From Novipirellula caenicola (GTDB lineage Bacteria; Planctomycetota; Planctomycetia; Pirellulales; Pirellulaceae): DNA of 64,000 nt. The notes beneath the pieces were generated by a model that saw only the letters and a list, made by a program, of their open reading frames with translations, had not been told where the DNA came from and did not search any database. The position numbers and the translations under genes were made by a program. The stretch is from the NCBI RefSeq assembly GCF_039545035.1, contig NZ_BAABRO010000017.1, positions 88,431 through 152,430 on the forward strand. The letters are read 5' to 3'. Position 1 is the first letter of the stretch. The number at the start of each line of letters is the position of its first letter. Shown one piece after another: positions 63,917 through 64,000 of the stretch.

Positions 63917-64000
63917 CCGGCAATACCTACTTTCACGCTGGTATGCACTATCATCGGCTCAGAAAGCTTGACTTCTGTGTTCGGGATGGGAACAGGTATG
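63917..64000 (-). rRNA. rrf: 5S rRNA (3' part, cut by the window end)
   Basis: The last 84 bases on the minus strand match the 3' two-thirds of 5S rRNA: the reverse complement contains GTTCCCATCCCGAACACAGA and GAAAGTAGGTATTGCCGG. The 5' end and any 23S gene lie beyond the window. A strong terminator follows immediately. Confidence 0.88.

Overview
This window looks like chromosomal DNA of a marine-type planctomycete, probably Pirellulaceae close to Rhodopirellula. The evidence is protein content: a DUF1549/DUF1553 'planctomycete cytochrome' protein next to a DUF1501 protein, a PmoA-like DUF6807 secreted protein, large PQQ-type beta-propeller proteins, a secreted FKBP, an EfpL-like EF-P, and many small proteins I know only from this group. 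Genes are separated by ordinary gaps with scattered palindromic repeats. I saw no phage, integrase, insertion sequence or CRISPR array. The species call is an inference, since no 16S rRNA is present.

Layout. 1-8.6 kb: guaA faces away from surE, transketolase, a secreted beta-propeller protein, a Ser/Thr kinase and an inositol-monophosphatase-family gene. 8.8-13.1 kb (minus): dnaX, the SRP RNA just upstream of it, and a long disordered RGG-tailed protein. 13.7-23 kb (plus): an AsmA-like envelope protein, a Wza-type export lipoprotein, a stand-alone RNA polymerase alpha-CTD-like protein, two overlapping arrestin-like reading frames, a P-loop ATPase, an unknown protein, then a STAS protein overlapping a histidine kinase. 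23-29 kb: two small conserved minus genes, a tightly overlapping hpt-GT4-GT4 operon, an unknown gene and a convergent DPM1-like glycosyltransferase. 29.5-33 kb: an antiporter with an RCK-like domain, a membrane protein and the EF-P family gene. 33.4-39 kb (minus): DUF6807 and a 1527-residue propeller/TPR protein. 39.3-52.2 kb (minus): the S10-spc ribosomal operon from rpsJ to rplO, then secY and adk, with a well-formed promoter upstream of rpsJ. 52.4-63.3 kb: DUF2752, a lipoprotein, a Met-rich secreted protein, a SprT-like protein, the DUF1501 and cytochrome pair, a class III sirtuin and FKBP. 63.4-64 kb: three tandem 150-bp repeats, a strong terminator and the 3' part of a 5S rRNA gene cut by the window end.

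Most notable: dnaX carries an A10 run at codons 406-409 after which both alternative frames stop almost at once, which suggests a slippage-made short (gamma-like) clamp-loader subunit; the same protein has lost all four zinc-site cysteines. rpsE has no ATG, GTG or TTG at its expected start but has an ATT codon with a well-placed Shine-Dalgarno. The arrestin-like pair is either a split gene or a coupled TTG-started gene. I did not find a self-contained defence or biosynthetic system.
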